Origin: Ardenticatenaceae bacterium
GTDB lineage: Bacteria; Chloroflexota; Anaerolineae; Promineifilales; Promineifilaceae
NCBI GenBank assembly: GCA_020634375.1
Contig: JACKBX010000012.1
Coordinates: 1 to 64,000, forward strand
Length of the DNA stretch: 64,000 nucleotides
Direction: 5' to 3'
Of this stretch, positions 33,940 through 41,949 are shown piece after piece. Both the position numbers and the translations under genes were made by a program. The notes under the pieces were generated by a model. The model was not told the origin of the DNA and did no database searches. It was given only the letters and a program-made list of their open reading frames with translations. Within the stretch, counting starts at the first letter, position 1. Every line of letters starts with the position of its first letter.

Positions 33940-36069
33940 CTACCGGCTCTTTTCGTGAGACGGTATTACTTTCAAACAGGTTGTGCCGTAGCAGTCACCG
34001 GTACGGTTCGGATCGTAGTCCATGCGGAACACCTGGCCCGGCGCGATGTCAACGGTGCGATCAAAGAGGATGAACGGCCGTTGCCCATCGTCAAAACTGA
34101 GCGTGATATGATGGCTGCCAGGTGTTAATTCTTGTTTAGCAACGATAGGTTCTGGTTCAGGGGAACGCAGGTCAGTCGGGTCAATGGTTTGCGTATAAAG
34201 CGGGTCGCCGTCCACAGTGAAGGTGAAGAGTATGGGGTTGGAAACGGCCGTATCTCCCTCAAATCGCTCAAATGCCAGCGAAGGGTTTGCCAAAATGGCC
34301 TGCGCCATTGCCGGGCGGTCCGGGTAAGGGTTGATGGGTATGTTGGTAAACAAGACCTGCACCACCATGACCACTGCCAGCAACAAAAAGGAAATCGACA
34401 CATTCTTGCCAGAAATGGGCAAAATCATGCGGCGGCGCTCAAGTCGTTCTTCATCGGGAGCAGGCGGGGCGGGCACTGTGACCGCCTGAGAGAAGGTGTC
34501 TGGAGAGAGCCATAAAGCTGTAACCGGTGCGTTGGCATACGGCCGTTTCAAACGCGGCACACGCTCGCGCACGACGCGCTGTTCTTCCCACAGATTGCCT
34601 TCGCGGTTGATGCAGTCCGCCGGTGGGCAGCCGACCACTTGCACTTCAGCAGCCCCGGCATCGAGGGCGCGGGTCATCAATCCGGGCGGGGCTGCGCCGA
34701 CGCAGGGCATGGTGATGATTTCAACGGCCGTACCATTTTGCGTGGTTCCATTCAAATAGGGCTGCGCTCCCTGGCTGGCGTGGCGTTCGCAGGTGAAAAT
34801 GAGCTTCACATCGGCGTCCGGCGTTTTGGCTTTCGCCAGAGCCAGCTTGCCCTCGACCATATCCCACAGCAGCGCCGGGGGTGTCGTGCCCAATGTAATG
34901 GCATCAAAAGCACAAGAACCGACGCAAATGCCGCAGCTTACACACAACTCTGGTTTGGCGACGGCAATGTATTTATGGGGTTTGCCCTCTGGCAACTCAA
35001 CCATTTCAATGGCTTTGTAGGGGCAGTCTACCGCGCACAGGGTGCAGCCGGTGCATTTTTCGTCAATGATGGCGACTCTGGGCGGCGGGGTGGTGATGGG
35101 GGACGGCCGTTTCGCCTTTGAAAGCCAGGGCAATAAGGTTAACCCAACTGTAACCAACGACAATCCGCTCCACAAAACAATGGAAGCTGGCGTGCCGCTA
35201 AAGGGCAAATAAAAGAGAAAGAAGGGATCTATAGGGAGCGTGTCGGGTAATTGGGAAAGGTTTGCTTGGGGCAGCATCCCCGCCGGGAAAAAGACGGATA
35301 CTAATACCAACACGACTCCCAAGCCTACCACCCAATGCACTTCGGGATACCAACGCGGCCGTCTCAAGCGCAAAATGTGAAGCCAGAAAAATCCAGCAAC
35401 GATGAGGAAAAGCAAGACGTGAATGACTAACAAAATCAATAAAAAGGGCCAGCTTAACGGCGTTCCCTCAACGCTGGTGAGGTAGGCAATGAGATTAGGG
35501 GCAAACGGCGTAGTTTTACCCAATAATCTGAGAAAGCCGTCGGTGATAAGTTGAGATCGCTGATCCCAAATCATCCAATAGCCAGTGACGCCGGCTCCCC
35601 AAACCAGGACGGTCATGACAAAACCAGAAACCCAGGCCAGCCAGCGCGCACCACGAAAGCGTTCCATAAAGAGAGTGCGATAGCCATGCAACAGTGTGGT
35701 GATTACTAACGCACCAGATGCATAGCGATGAATAGCACGGATGAGGCGAGCAATGAGTTGGCCTTCCATTCGAGCGACGGCATTGTAAGAGGCATCAAAC
35801 CCATACTGGAAGAAGAAGAAGAGGTAGAGGCCGGTCAGTCCCACGATAACGAGTAGATAGGTGGCAATCGTTCCGGTATGGTAAAGGGGATTTAGTTGGG
35901 ACGTACCAATCAGTTTATTGACGGGGCGCTCGAAGGCAAGAGCGATTTTTTCGAGGAGAATGGCCCAGCGATGATGTGGGGTACGCCAGGTGTCGGGGGC
36001 ATCGGCCACTGGCAGCTTACGATCAGCGCCGGGCAATGGGTCTCGGTCTTGCGATTGTTTAAGGGCCAT
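33940..36069 (-). CDS. Cytochrome b fused to 2x[4Fe-4S] ferredoxin and MvhD-like domain
   Basis: A 709-residue membrane electron-transfer protein. N-terminal cytochrome b core: bis-heme histidines H114/H128 and H217/H231, each 14 apart, and GYWMIWDQR in place of the usual GYxLPWDQ. Further helices run to about 315. Then a cytosolic-type double ferredoxin with C339-x2-C-x2-C-x3-C349 and C376-x2-C-x2-C-x3-C386. An MvhD/FlpD-like domain (about 420-500) has C427, C456, C481 and C486. One more transmembrane helix (about 559-575) and an extracytoplasmic beta domain with C693 and C698 complete it. It follows two c-type lipo-cytochromes in one operon. No Rieske protein is present. It probably links quinone/cytochrome c to a soluble cytoplasmic electron carrier. 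Confidence 0.85.
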   Translation of the reverse strand: MALKQSQDRDPLPGADRKLPVADAPDTWRTPHHRWAILLEKIALAFERPVNKLIGTSQLNPLYHTGTIATYLLVIVGLTGLYLFFFFQYGFDASYNAVARMEGQLIARLIRAIHRYASGALVITTLLHGYRTLFMERFRGARWLAWVSGFVMTVLVWGAGVTGYWMIWDQRSQLITDGFLRLLGKTTPFAPNLIAYLTSVEGTPLSWPFLLILLVIHVLLFLIVAGFFWLHILRLRRPRWYPEVHWVVGLGVVLVLVSVFFPAGMLPQANLSQLPDTLPIDPFFLFYLPFSGTPASIVLWSGLSLVTVGLTLLPWLSKAKRPSPITTPPPRVAIIDEKCTGCTLCAVDCPYKAIEMVELPEGKPHKYIAVAKPELCVSCGICVGSCAFDAITLGTTPPALLWDMVEGKLALAKAKTPDADVKLIFTCERHASQGAQPYLNGTTQNGTAVEIITMPCVGAAPPGLMTRALDAGAAEVQVVGCPPADCINREGNLWEEQRVVRERVPRLKRPYANAPVTALWLSPDTFSQAVTVPAPPAPDEERLERRRMILPISGKNVSISFLLLAVVMVVQVLFTNIPINPYPDRPAMAQAILANPSLAFERFEGDTAVSNPILFTFTVDGDPLYTQTIDPTDLRSPEPEPIVAKQELTPGSHHITLSFDDGQRPFILFDRTVDIAPGQVFRMDYDPNRTGDCYGTTCLKVIPSHEKSR

Positions 36070-36077
36070 GAGGTTCT

Positions 36078-36518
36078 CTATTGATGAAGGGTGAGCATGA
36101 ATGCTACTAAATCAGCAATCTCTTGTACAGTCAGATTGGCGGCATATTGTCCATACATTTCGTCGGCGACAAAACCGTCTGTAAGATGGGCATTGGGGTT
36201 GACAATGGATGTCCACAAATATGCTTCTGCGGTTTGCTCCGGCACGACATCTGAAGCGTAGTCGGCGAGTCCATAATGGGAAGGGCCAACAAGAATGATG
36301 CCTTCGGCCAAAGAGTGGCAGGTAATGCAACCCGGAGCGCCGTTGCTGCCTAAAATGGGCTGCCAGTACAGGCGTTCACCCCGTTCGGCGTCTCCGATGA
36401 TGTCGGCGGGTTGTTGGGGCGGGGCTGTGGGGATGGGAACGGCCGTTTCAACCGCACGATGACATGCTGCTAACAACAACACAATCCCTAGTAAAATCAG
36501 CCAGCGTCCCCAACCCAT
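36078..36518 (-). CDS. Monoheme c-type cytochrome lipoprotein
   Basis: A 146-residue membrane-anchored cytochrome c. A signal peptide with lipobox LLAA-C19 precedes a short Pro-rich linker. The heme site CITCH is followed by a probable axial Met in DEMYGQYAANLT and the C-terminal helix VQEIADLVAFMLTL. The start at 36518 lacks a good ribosome site and lies just after an intergenic hairpin. It ends 8 bases before the cytochrome b fusion gene. It is a clear paralogue of the next cytochrome upstream (shared APGC-TCHSL, SIVNP-A, EI-DLVA segments), pointing to tandem duplication. Together they could replace cytochrome c1. Confidence 0.82.
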   Translation of the reverse strand: MGWGRWLILLGIVLLLAACHRAVETAVPIPTAPPQQPADIIGDAERGERLYWQPILGSNGAPGCITCHSLAEGIILVGPSHYGLADYASDVVPEQTAEAYLWTSIVNPNAHLTDGFVADEMYGQYAANLTVQEIADLVAFMLTLHQ

Positions 36519-36534
36519 TACACACACTAACAAA

Positions 36535-36591
36535 GAGGGCGCAGAGTGCACAGGGACAAGATGCTCATCGCCTGGCACGGTCTGCGCCCTC
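36535..36591 (-). repeat. Hairpin between the two cytochrome c genes
   Basis: GAGGGCGCAGA (36535-36545) and its exact complement (36581-36591) enclose 35 bases, with an inner GTGC/GCAC pair. It may set the ratio of the upstream and downstream parts of the transcript. Confidence 0.6.
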
Positions 36592-36616
36592 CACTTGTCA
36601 AAAATTCACCTATGGC

Positions 36617-37042
36617 TTATTTGCCATCCAGCGTCATGAAATAAGCAACCAGATCATTGATCTCAGACTCGCTCAATTCTGTACCAAAGTTCTGATACAT
36701 CACGCCAGGCTCAAAACCTTCTACCACATAAGCATCGGGGTTAACGATAGACTCATGAATGTAGTCTTCAGCGGACATACCGGGCACACGACCTACTGCA
36801 CGCACCGCTACATCATATTGAGATGGGCCAGTGAGAACAACATCCGGTTCCAGAGAGTGGCAGGTTACACAACCAGGAGCATTGGCTGTGCCAATTGTCA
36901 CCTGGTTAAAAAGTTTCTCGCCATTGGCCGCGTTACCAATGGAAGAACCAGCATCAGCGGCTTCTTCGTCGCCACCACCGCCACAAGCCACTAACAGCAG
37001 CATGGACAAAATGACCAACAAAATTAACAGTGTCTTACGCAT
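36617..37042 (-). CDS. Monoheme c-type cytochrome lipoprotein, paralogue
   Basis: A 141-residue lipoprotein with lipobox LLVA-C20, a Gly/Asp/Glu linker, heme motif CVTCH, probable axial Met in PGVMYQNFGTELS, and the closing helix SEINDLVAYFMTLDG. GGAGGT before the ATG sets the start. First gene of the operon cytochrome c - cytochrome c - cytochrome b fusion. TATACT on the minus strand (37094-37089) may be its -10 element, and a Crp-like dyad lies about 92 bases further up. It likely carries electrons to the ba3 oxidase encoded just upstream. Confidence 0.87.
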   Translation of the reverse strand: MRKTLLILLVILSMLLLVACGGGGDEEAADAGSSIGNAANGEKLFNQVTIGTANAPGCVTCHSLEPDVVLTGPSQYDVAVRAVGRVPGMSAEDYIHESIVNPDAYVVEGFEPGVMYQNFGTELSESEINDLVAYFMTLDGK

Positions 37043-37166
37043 TGAAAGTTACCTCCATGAAAGTAATGTGCGGTTATTAAAAATGGCAAGTATACGTGGG
37101 AATGGAGCCGAAAGGCTTATTGTGAACCCCTTACCCCGAACTTACGCGCTTTTTAATCTGACCGCT

Positions 37167-37182
37167 TGTTACACATATCACT
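37167..37182 (-). promoter_or_regulatory. Candidate Crp-type site upstream of the cytochrome c/b operon
   Basis: TGTTA-CACATA-TCACT differs in two outer positions from the consensus TGTGA-N6-TCACA. Its centre lies about 92 bases above the start point expected from the TATACT element. Confidence 0.35.
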
Positions 37183-37209
37183 AATTATATCCACATCTTG
37201 TCACAAATG

Positions 37210-37257
37210 AAAAAACGTATGATCCGCCCAACATGGCGGGAAGATCATACGTTTTTT
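37210..37257. terminator. Strong bidirectional terminator after the ba3 oxidase operon
   Basis: AAAAAACGTATGATC (37210-37224) and its complement (37243-37257) flank an inner CCGCC/GGCGG stem, and further T residues follow. It ends the coxA transcript on the minus strand and insulates the cytochrome operon. Confidence 0.85.
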
Positions 37258-37321
37258 TTGATACGAACAGGGATAGAGGGAACGGCCGTTTCCCAATTAA
37301 AACGGCATCCTCCCACATCTA

Positions 37322-38992
37322 TTAACCACCAAAGCCAGCGCCAGTAATGGGCGGTGAAGTCATATTCAAGTTAGAAATCAAAGCCATCAAAACCGGCCCA
37401 TAAGCAATAATAATCAGCGCCACGGTCAACACGATCCATGGCCGCCAACTATCCAACCAGGCCGGAGCCGGGGTAGGATCAATTGGTTCTGCAACAGGCA
37501 TTTCAATCGGTGTTTCCAACGTCTTCTTAGAGAAGACCGTCCCCAACACCACTGTAAAGAAAAGAGCGCCGCTGATAGTCAGGATGATACCGCCAACCAA
37601 CGCCTCAATAAACAAGGGGTTCCATGACGCCTGCTGATAGGGAGCAGAACCCAACATCGTACGACGCGGCACACCAAAGTTCAAACCCAGGATATGCAGA
37701 CCATTGGAGAAAATCAGCATACCTATAAACCATGTCCAAACTTGGGCCAAAGCCACCTTGCGGCTAAACAACTGCTTGCCACTCAGTTTGGGAACTAGCC
37801 AGAACGAAATACCAAAGAACGTCAACGTGACGGCCGATCCTAATGTTAAGTGGAAATGACCAGGAACCCAAATCGTATTATGCACAGCCAGGTTCAAGTT
37901 GTAGGAAGCATTTGTCAAACCACCAATACCACCAAAAGCAAACAAAATCATCGCCAGATTTTGCGCGGCAAATGACGGATCGCCCCAAGGCAGCTTGCGA
38001 ACCCATCCTAACAAACCTTTTCCACCTCGCGCACGACCGGCAACTTCTAACGAAGCAACAACTGTAAAAGCCGTTAACATGCTAGGCAGGAACAAAGAAT
38101 AAGTCAGAACTGCGTGCAACACCTTCCAACCAGCCGGAATACCCGGGTCAACATATTGGTGATGCAGCCCCACCGGAACGGATAGAGCCAGGAACAGCCA
38201 GAAAACTAAACGGGCCAAAGAATCGCTGAATAATTTCCCACCAGCTTGCTTGGGCAGCATACCATACCAGGAAACATATGCGGGCAGCAGCCAGAAATAA
38301 ACCAACGGATGGCCGAAGAACCAGAAGAAAGTACGTGCCAACTGCGGATCAGTGCCCTCAACCAGACCAAGAGACCAGGGAATAACCAGCCAAAGCAGTT
38401 CTGTTGCCACACCTAACGTTGCAATTTGCCACATCACCATGGTAATGAGCGAAGCTAAAGCGATGAAAGGAGTGCGCACGCCAGGGTTTTCTTTGCGCCA
38501 GTCACCATAGGTAAAATAGAATCCATATCCAGCAATCCAGGATCCGACCACAACAAAAACGAGGCCAATATAAAAGAATGGATTCGCCTTCATGGGTGGA
38601 TAGAACGTGTAAAGTACACTTGCCACGTTCATCAGAATTGGAATGGCAGCCATCACCAAGCCAATTGCCATGATGTAAAATGCTGCCCAATTCAATTTAG
38701 GGTACTTAAGTTCGCGGTTCAGACTACGAGGAATGGCAAATGTGAAGAAACCAACGATAAAGAAGGTCGTCCACACCAACGCATTTAATACAGCATGTAA
38801 TGTTAAACCCTGATAGTAACTGGCTATACCGATTGCATTCAACGTATTGTATAGATTGATTCCAGCATGTTCCATTTTCTGGAAAAAGCCCATGGAACCG
38901 CCAATAGCAATCGCCGACATGGCAATGCCGATATTCCAGCCAACGAGTTTATCAGTAGATAATTTATCGGGTAGTTTGTTGTTTGCTGACAT
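37322..38992 (-). CDS. cbaA: Heme-copper oxidase subunit I, B-type (ba3-like)
   Basis: A 556-residue catalytic subunit reducing oxygen to water. Ligands are visible: H66 (low-spin heme b), H228 with Y232 in GHPLVYFWLLPAY (CuB and cross-linked Tyr), H277/H278 (CuB), and H379/H381 in PGHFHLT (high- and low-spin heme). About thirteen hydrophobic segments are seen. Sequence pattern and the lack of K/D-channel residues of A-type enzymes place it in the B family, typical of low-oxygen use. AAGGAGAG precedes the ATG. It follows subunit II with a 21-base gap. No subunit III is present, as usual for ba3 enzymes. The gene carries only ACGGCCGT-free sequence. Confidence 0.92.
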   Translation of the reverse strand: MSANNKLPDKLSTDKLVGWNIGIAMSAIAIGGSMGFFQKMEHAGINLYNTLNAIGIASYYQGLTLHAVLNALVWTTFFIVGFFTFAIPRSLNRELKYPKLNWAAFYIMAIGLVMAAIPILMNVASVLYTFYPPMKANPFFYIGLVFVVVGSWIAGYGFYFTYGDWRKENPGVRTPFIALASLITMVMWQIATLGVATELLWLVIPWSLGLVEGTDPQLARTFFWFFGHPLVYFWLLPAYVSWYGMLPKQAGGKLFSDSLARLVFWLFLALSVPVGLHHQYVDPGIPAGWKVLHAVLTYSLFLPSMLTAFTVVASLEVAGRARGGKGLLGWVRKLPWGDPSFAAQNLAMILFAFGGIGGLTNASYNLNLAVHNTIWVPGHFHLTLGSAVTLTFFGISFWLVPKLSGKQLFSRKVALAQVWTWFIGMLIFSNGLHILGLNFGVPRRTMLGSAPYQQASWNPLFIEALVGGIILTISGALFFTVVLGTVFSKKTLETPIEMPVAEPIDPTPAPAWLDSWRPWIVLTVALIIIAYGPVLMALISNLNMTSPPITGAGFGG

Positions 38993-39013
38993 ATCTTCTC
39001 TCCTTCCTTTCGG

Positions 39014-39526
39014 TTATGGCTCTACAATCAACCGACCATACATGGTTTGATGGGCAGCGCCGCAGTACTCGTGGCAGACGAAATCATATTCACCGGGTTC
39101 GTCAAACGTTGCTGTTAGTTTTGAAACTTGCCCAGGTAAGACCATCATACTGATATTGGTTCCTTGCAATTTGAAACCATGCTGCACGTCTTTGCTGGTC
39201 AGGTAAAACGTCACAGTTGAACCAACCGGCACAGTAATGGGATCCTCGCCATAACCAATAGAACCAGGAGAGAACTTCCACATCTGGGCAAGTATGTACA
39301 CTTCATAACGGCCTGGCGCCAGTTCACGGATACGTTCTTCTACAGGATCCCCAAAATGATATCCATCTGCGCCCGGTGTCGCCACGGTTTTGGGGTCAAC
39401 CAGACCAACCGGTTGAGGTACTTGAATACCATATACAAAACCGCTTATACCAACAGCCAGTGCAAAGACAACTAACAGGGCGGCACTGGCAATGAAAAAC
39501 ATTTTTTCGCTTCGTTCGACATGCAT
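39014..39526 (-). CDS. cbaB: Cytochrome c oxidase subunit II, CuA-containing (ba3-type)
   Basis: A 170-residue subunit with one N-terminal transmembrane helix (about 9-30) and a cupredoxin domain outside the membrane. CuA ligands H116, C151, E153, C155, H159 and M162 are all present (CHEYCGAAHQTM). It receives electrons from cytochrome c. The ATG at 39526 overlaps the stop of the small subunit IIa gene by one base, so an upstream in-frame start is not needed. Confidence 0.9.
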   Translation of the reverse strand: MHVERSEKMFFIASAALLVVFALAVGISGFVYGIQVPQPVGLVDPKTVATPGADGYHFGDPVEERIRELAPGRYEVYILAQMWKFSPGSIGYGEDPITVPVGSTVTFYLTSKDVQHGFKLQGTNISMMVLPGQVSKLTATFDEPGEYDFVCHEYCGAAHQTMYGRLIVEP

Positions 39527-39663
39527 TATGGTGTCACCGTTATCCCTCGTGAGAGCAGTGTTAAATAAGCACTCCCCCACAATGCAATGATCAAAATGAC
39601 ATAGATGATCATGATTGCCACTGTTCCTTGTGGCGCTTTGTATTTTTTGTCCTTGTTATTCAC
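39526..39663 (-). CDS. Small ba3 oxidase subunit IIa-like membrane protein
   Basis: A 45-residue protein starting with GTG, preceded by a perfect AAGGAGG site six bases upstream. It reads MNNKDKKYKAPQGTVAIM..., then one transmembrane helix (about 14-36) and the ending YLTLLSRGITVTP. The P-x-G-T/A-A-I start of the helix and L-SRG end match the subunit IIa known from ba3-type oxidases, where it packs beside subunits I and II. Its stop overlaps the subunit II start codon. It is easily missed by length cut-offs. Confidence 0.85.
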   Translation of the reverse strand: MNNKDKKYKAPQGTVAIMIIYVILIIALWGSAYLTLLSRGITVTP

Positions 39664-39774
39664 ATGAACCTCCTTCCACGTATCTATACTTACTTTGGGT
39701 CTGATCTATCATCTTAATTATTTGCTCGCCGTTCTTTGATGCTGCTTTGCTTGCTCCTTGCCAGGCTCACCTCC

Positions 39775-40443
39775 TTAGTCTCGAATGATGTAGCGTAGAT
39801 CGGCTGCCATTTCGCTGCCTGTTACGCCAAAAGGATATACGAGTCGTAGATATCCTTCTTTGTCAATAACAGAAACAGTTGCAGTATGGTCAATGAGGTA
39901 ACCGGATGCGGCTGTCCCTTCATGTTTTTCGTAAAAGACACCCAAAGGGGTGGTAACAGCCAGCACTTCGTCTTCATTGTGGCCGGTTAGCCCAATAAAT
40001 GATGGGTGGAAATGAGACACGTAGTCTTGTAAAGATGCCGGCGTATCCCGTTCTGGGTCTACCGAAATCATGATCACCTGGACATTCTCTGCATCATTAC
40101 CTAAATCTGCCATCATTTGTTTCAGTTCAACCATTGTGGCCGGACATACGTCAGGACAGAATGTGTAACCAAAGTAAAGAAGTACTGTTTTGCCCCGGAA
40201 GTCTCGTAAGCTTATAGGTTGGTCATCTGCACCATATAAGGTGAAGTTGTTAGCCGGTTGGGGCGCTTGTATCACCATCCCGTGAAATTCAGGTGGGCCT
40301 ATTTGCCATGTGCCGGTTGCGATCAGTGCAATGCCACCTAGTATGATGATGATTATCAAGCCAACGGCCGTCCAAATGCGTTTAGCGCGTTTTGAGCGAA
40401 GTTGATCATCCTGCACCTTCGCAGTGTCTACCAATTCTGTCAC
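39775..40443 (-). CDS. Sco1/SenC-family copper chaperone
   Basis: A 222-residue membrane-anchored thioredoxin-fold protein that delivers copper to CuA of oxidase subunit II. One transmembrane helix (about 22-46) precedes the domain. Copper ligands C96 and C100 (FCPDVCP) and H186 (LIDHTATV) are all present. The GTG at 40443 has AGGGGAG at ideal spacing; a GTG 33 bases earlier would overlap the upstream gene. It stands upstream of subunit IIa in the oxidase operon. Confidence 0.88.
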   Translation of the reverse strand: MTELVDTAKVQDDQLRSKRAKRIWTAVGLIIIIILGGIALIATGTWQIGPPEFHGMVIQAPQPANNFTLYGADDQPISLRDFRGKTVLLYFGYTFCPDVCPATMVELKQMMADLGNDAENVQVIMISVDPERDTPASLQDYVSHFHPSFIGLTGHNEDEVLAVTTPLGVFYEKHEGTAASGYLIDHTATVSVIDKEGYLRLVYPFGVTGSEMAADLRYIIRD

Positions 40444-40460
40444 AATGCTCCCCTTATTTT

Positions 40461-41168
40461 TTAGCGAGGGTAACACAAGAATAGGTGAGCAGCTTCATAA
40501 GCATATCGGGCTGCCCCCTCGCTGTTTTGTGATTCCTCTACCAACAATCGTAAATCCCGCAAAATAATATCAACGTCTGGATTATAAAGTCGGTAATCGG
40601 CGCGGATGATTCCAGCGCCATCTACTAATGTATATCCTGAATCCAAGATGATAGAGCCATCATCCCGCTGACCAAAGTACAGTCCAAAACCGCCACCAAT
40701 CACCCACTTAAGGCGGGTAACATCACCGGTAACAAAGTGCCAAATATTGGGGTCTGCACCCAGTTGATTGGCAAACTCGGTGAGTACGGCCGTTGTATCA
40801 TGTTCCGGGTCTACAGAAATCGTCACAAACTGAATAGGCACATCCCCATTGTCAATCTCATTCAGTCTTGCCTGCACCTCTTGAAGCAAACCAGTCGTTT
40901 GCACACATGGCTCAGTACAATTGGTATAAGTGAAGGTATACAAAGTAATCTTGCCACGCATATCTTCACTGGTAAGTGCCTCACCATTTTGGTCCGTCAA
41001 TGAGTAACCAGGAGCTAAAGTAATTCGTGGCAGTACTTGAATCGGCCGAAAAATAGAGAAGGCGGCTACAGCCAACAGAGAAATTACTGGAATCACCCAC
41101 AACCAATGCCATTTAGCGCCCGTTTTCTTTGCTTCTTGCCGCTTTCCTGCTGCGAATACTGCTGTCAA
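40461..41168 (-). CDS. Sco-like protein lacking the copper-ligand histidine
   Basis: A 235-residue membrane-anchored Sco homologue. Helix at about 21-40, and the CxxxC motif C84-C88 (NCTEPCV) is intact. The region that should hold the third ligand reads ILDSGYTLVDGAG, where the neighbouring Sco has YLIDHTATVSVID, so the histidine is replaced. This suggests a thiol-disulfide reductase role (keeping CuA cysteines reduced) rather than copper delivery; that is inference. It probably starts at TTG 41168 within the stop of the Rrf2 gene (GGGAG 10 bases upstream). Confidence 0.8.
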   Translation of the reverse strand: MTAVFAAGKRQEAKKTGAKWHWLWVIPVISLLAVAAFSIFRPIQVLPRITLAPGYSLTDQNGEALTSEDMRGKITLYTFTYTNCTEPCVQTTGLLQEVQARLNEIDNGDVPIQFVTISVDPEHDTTAVLTEFANQLGADPNIWHFVTGDVTRLKWVIGGGFGLYFGQRDDGSIILDSGYTLVDGAGIIRADYRLYNPDVDIILRDLRLLVEESQNSEGAARYAYEAAHLFLCYPR

Positions 41169-41665
41169 AATGATTGGCTCCCGTTTCTAGGTTGCCCAAC
41201 AAGTGATAAATAAGGCACGTCCGGGTTTGTGTTAGGCATTTTCCGATACTGACGTGCTTCGTCTACTAACTTGGCTAACGTCGCTGCTTCTAATTCCTGT
41301 GTAAGGATGGTCTGTAATCGTCCCCATGTTGTGTGTGCCGAACAAATTTGATCAAGCGGACATTCATGTGGACTAACCAGGCAAATATTTAAACAAATAG
41401 GCCCATCGGCTGCTTCAATAATTTGCAGCATATTGATCTTGTTTAACGGCCGTCCCAAAGCCACCCCACCCCCAGGCCCCGCAAACGTCTCCACCAAATC
41501 AGCTTTCACAAGATCGGCTGTAATCTTATGCAAAAAGGCCTTCGGCACACCAGTACGACGAGCAATCTGGCGAACAGGTACAGTGGCCTCTTCCCCATGA
41601 AGCCCTAGTTCTATCATGATACGTACCGCATAATCTGCACGGCGGCTAATTTGGAACATAGACAT
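41165..41665 (-). CDS. Rrf2-family Fe-S transcriptional regulator
   Basis: A 166-residue regulator leading the oxidase operon. The winged helix spans about 1-65 (SRRADYAVRIMIELG, VPVRQIARRTGVPKAFLHKITADLVKADLVET, GGGVAL). The cysteines C91-x3-C95-x6-C102-x5-C108 sit where Rrf2 proteins hold an Fe-S cluster sensing oxygen, NO or iron state. The first gene of the operon, its stop overlaps the Sco-like start. AAGG lies 8 bases before the ATG. A promoter with TTGACA and a short TGACA-TTT-TGTCA dyad over its -35 region lies upstream, fitting autoregulation. Confidence 0.88.
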   Translation of the reverse strand: MSMFQISRRADYAVRIMIELGLHGEEATVPVRQIARRTGVPKAFLHKITADLVKADLVETFAGPGGGVALGRPLNKINMLQIIEAADGPICLNICLVSPHECPLDQICSAHTTWGRLQTILTQELEAATLAKLVDEARQYRKMPNTNPDVPYLSLVGQPRNGSQSF

Positions 41666-41694
41666 TGTTGACCTTTTTACTCCAGATTAATGGT

Positions 41695-41723
41695 AAATTA
41701 GCTTATGCGTGACATTTTGTCAA
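41695..41723 (-). promoter_or_regulatory. Promoter of the Rrf2-Sco-ba3 oxidase operon
   Basis: On the minus strand TTGACA (41723-41718) and TAATTT (41700-41695) are 17 bases apart. The dyad TGACA-TTT-TGTCA (41710-41722) overlaps the -35 element and is a candidate Rrf2 operator. Confidence 0.6.
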
Positions 41724-41811
41724 CCAACCAGGGATTATAAAGAAAAAATTAATAAAAATGAGCCATTTTTCCTCTCCCCTATCAGCACATTCCAACACTA
41801 TCAAACAACGA

Positions 41812-41827
41812 TGTGACATATTTCACA
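41812..41827. promoter_or_regulatory. Perfect Crp-type binding site TGTGA-N6-TCACA
   Basis: TGTGACATATTTCACA matches the classical Crp half-sites exactly. It lies between the divergent oxidase operon and the DUF3307-crp operon. A TATAGAT at 41853-41859 would place it near -45 for the plus-strand operon, as for a class II activator site. It may also act at a distance on the oxidase operon. Confidence 0.7.
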
Positions 41828-41949
41828 GCGACAAACCAGGCACACAGTAGGATATAGATAGAAACATTTATTTGGAACCTGGTCATCATTAAACCTCGAC
41901 CAGACCCAGACATCTATATCAAAGCTATTCAACATCTGTGAGGAACATC

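Noticed and set aside
39719..39775. An 18-codon GTG frame just after the Sco gene with AAGGAGG next to it
   Set aside because: The purine site directly abuts the GTG with no spacing and the peptide has no features; probably a chance overlap.
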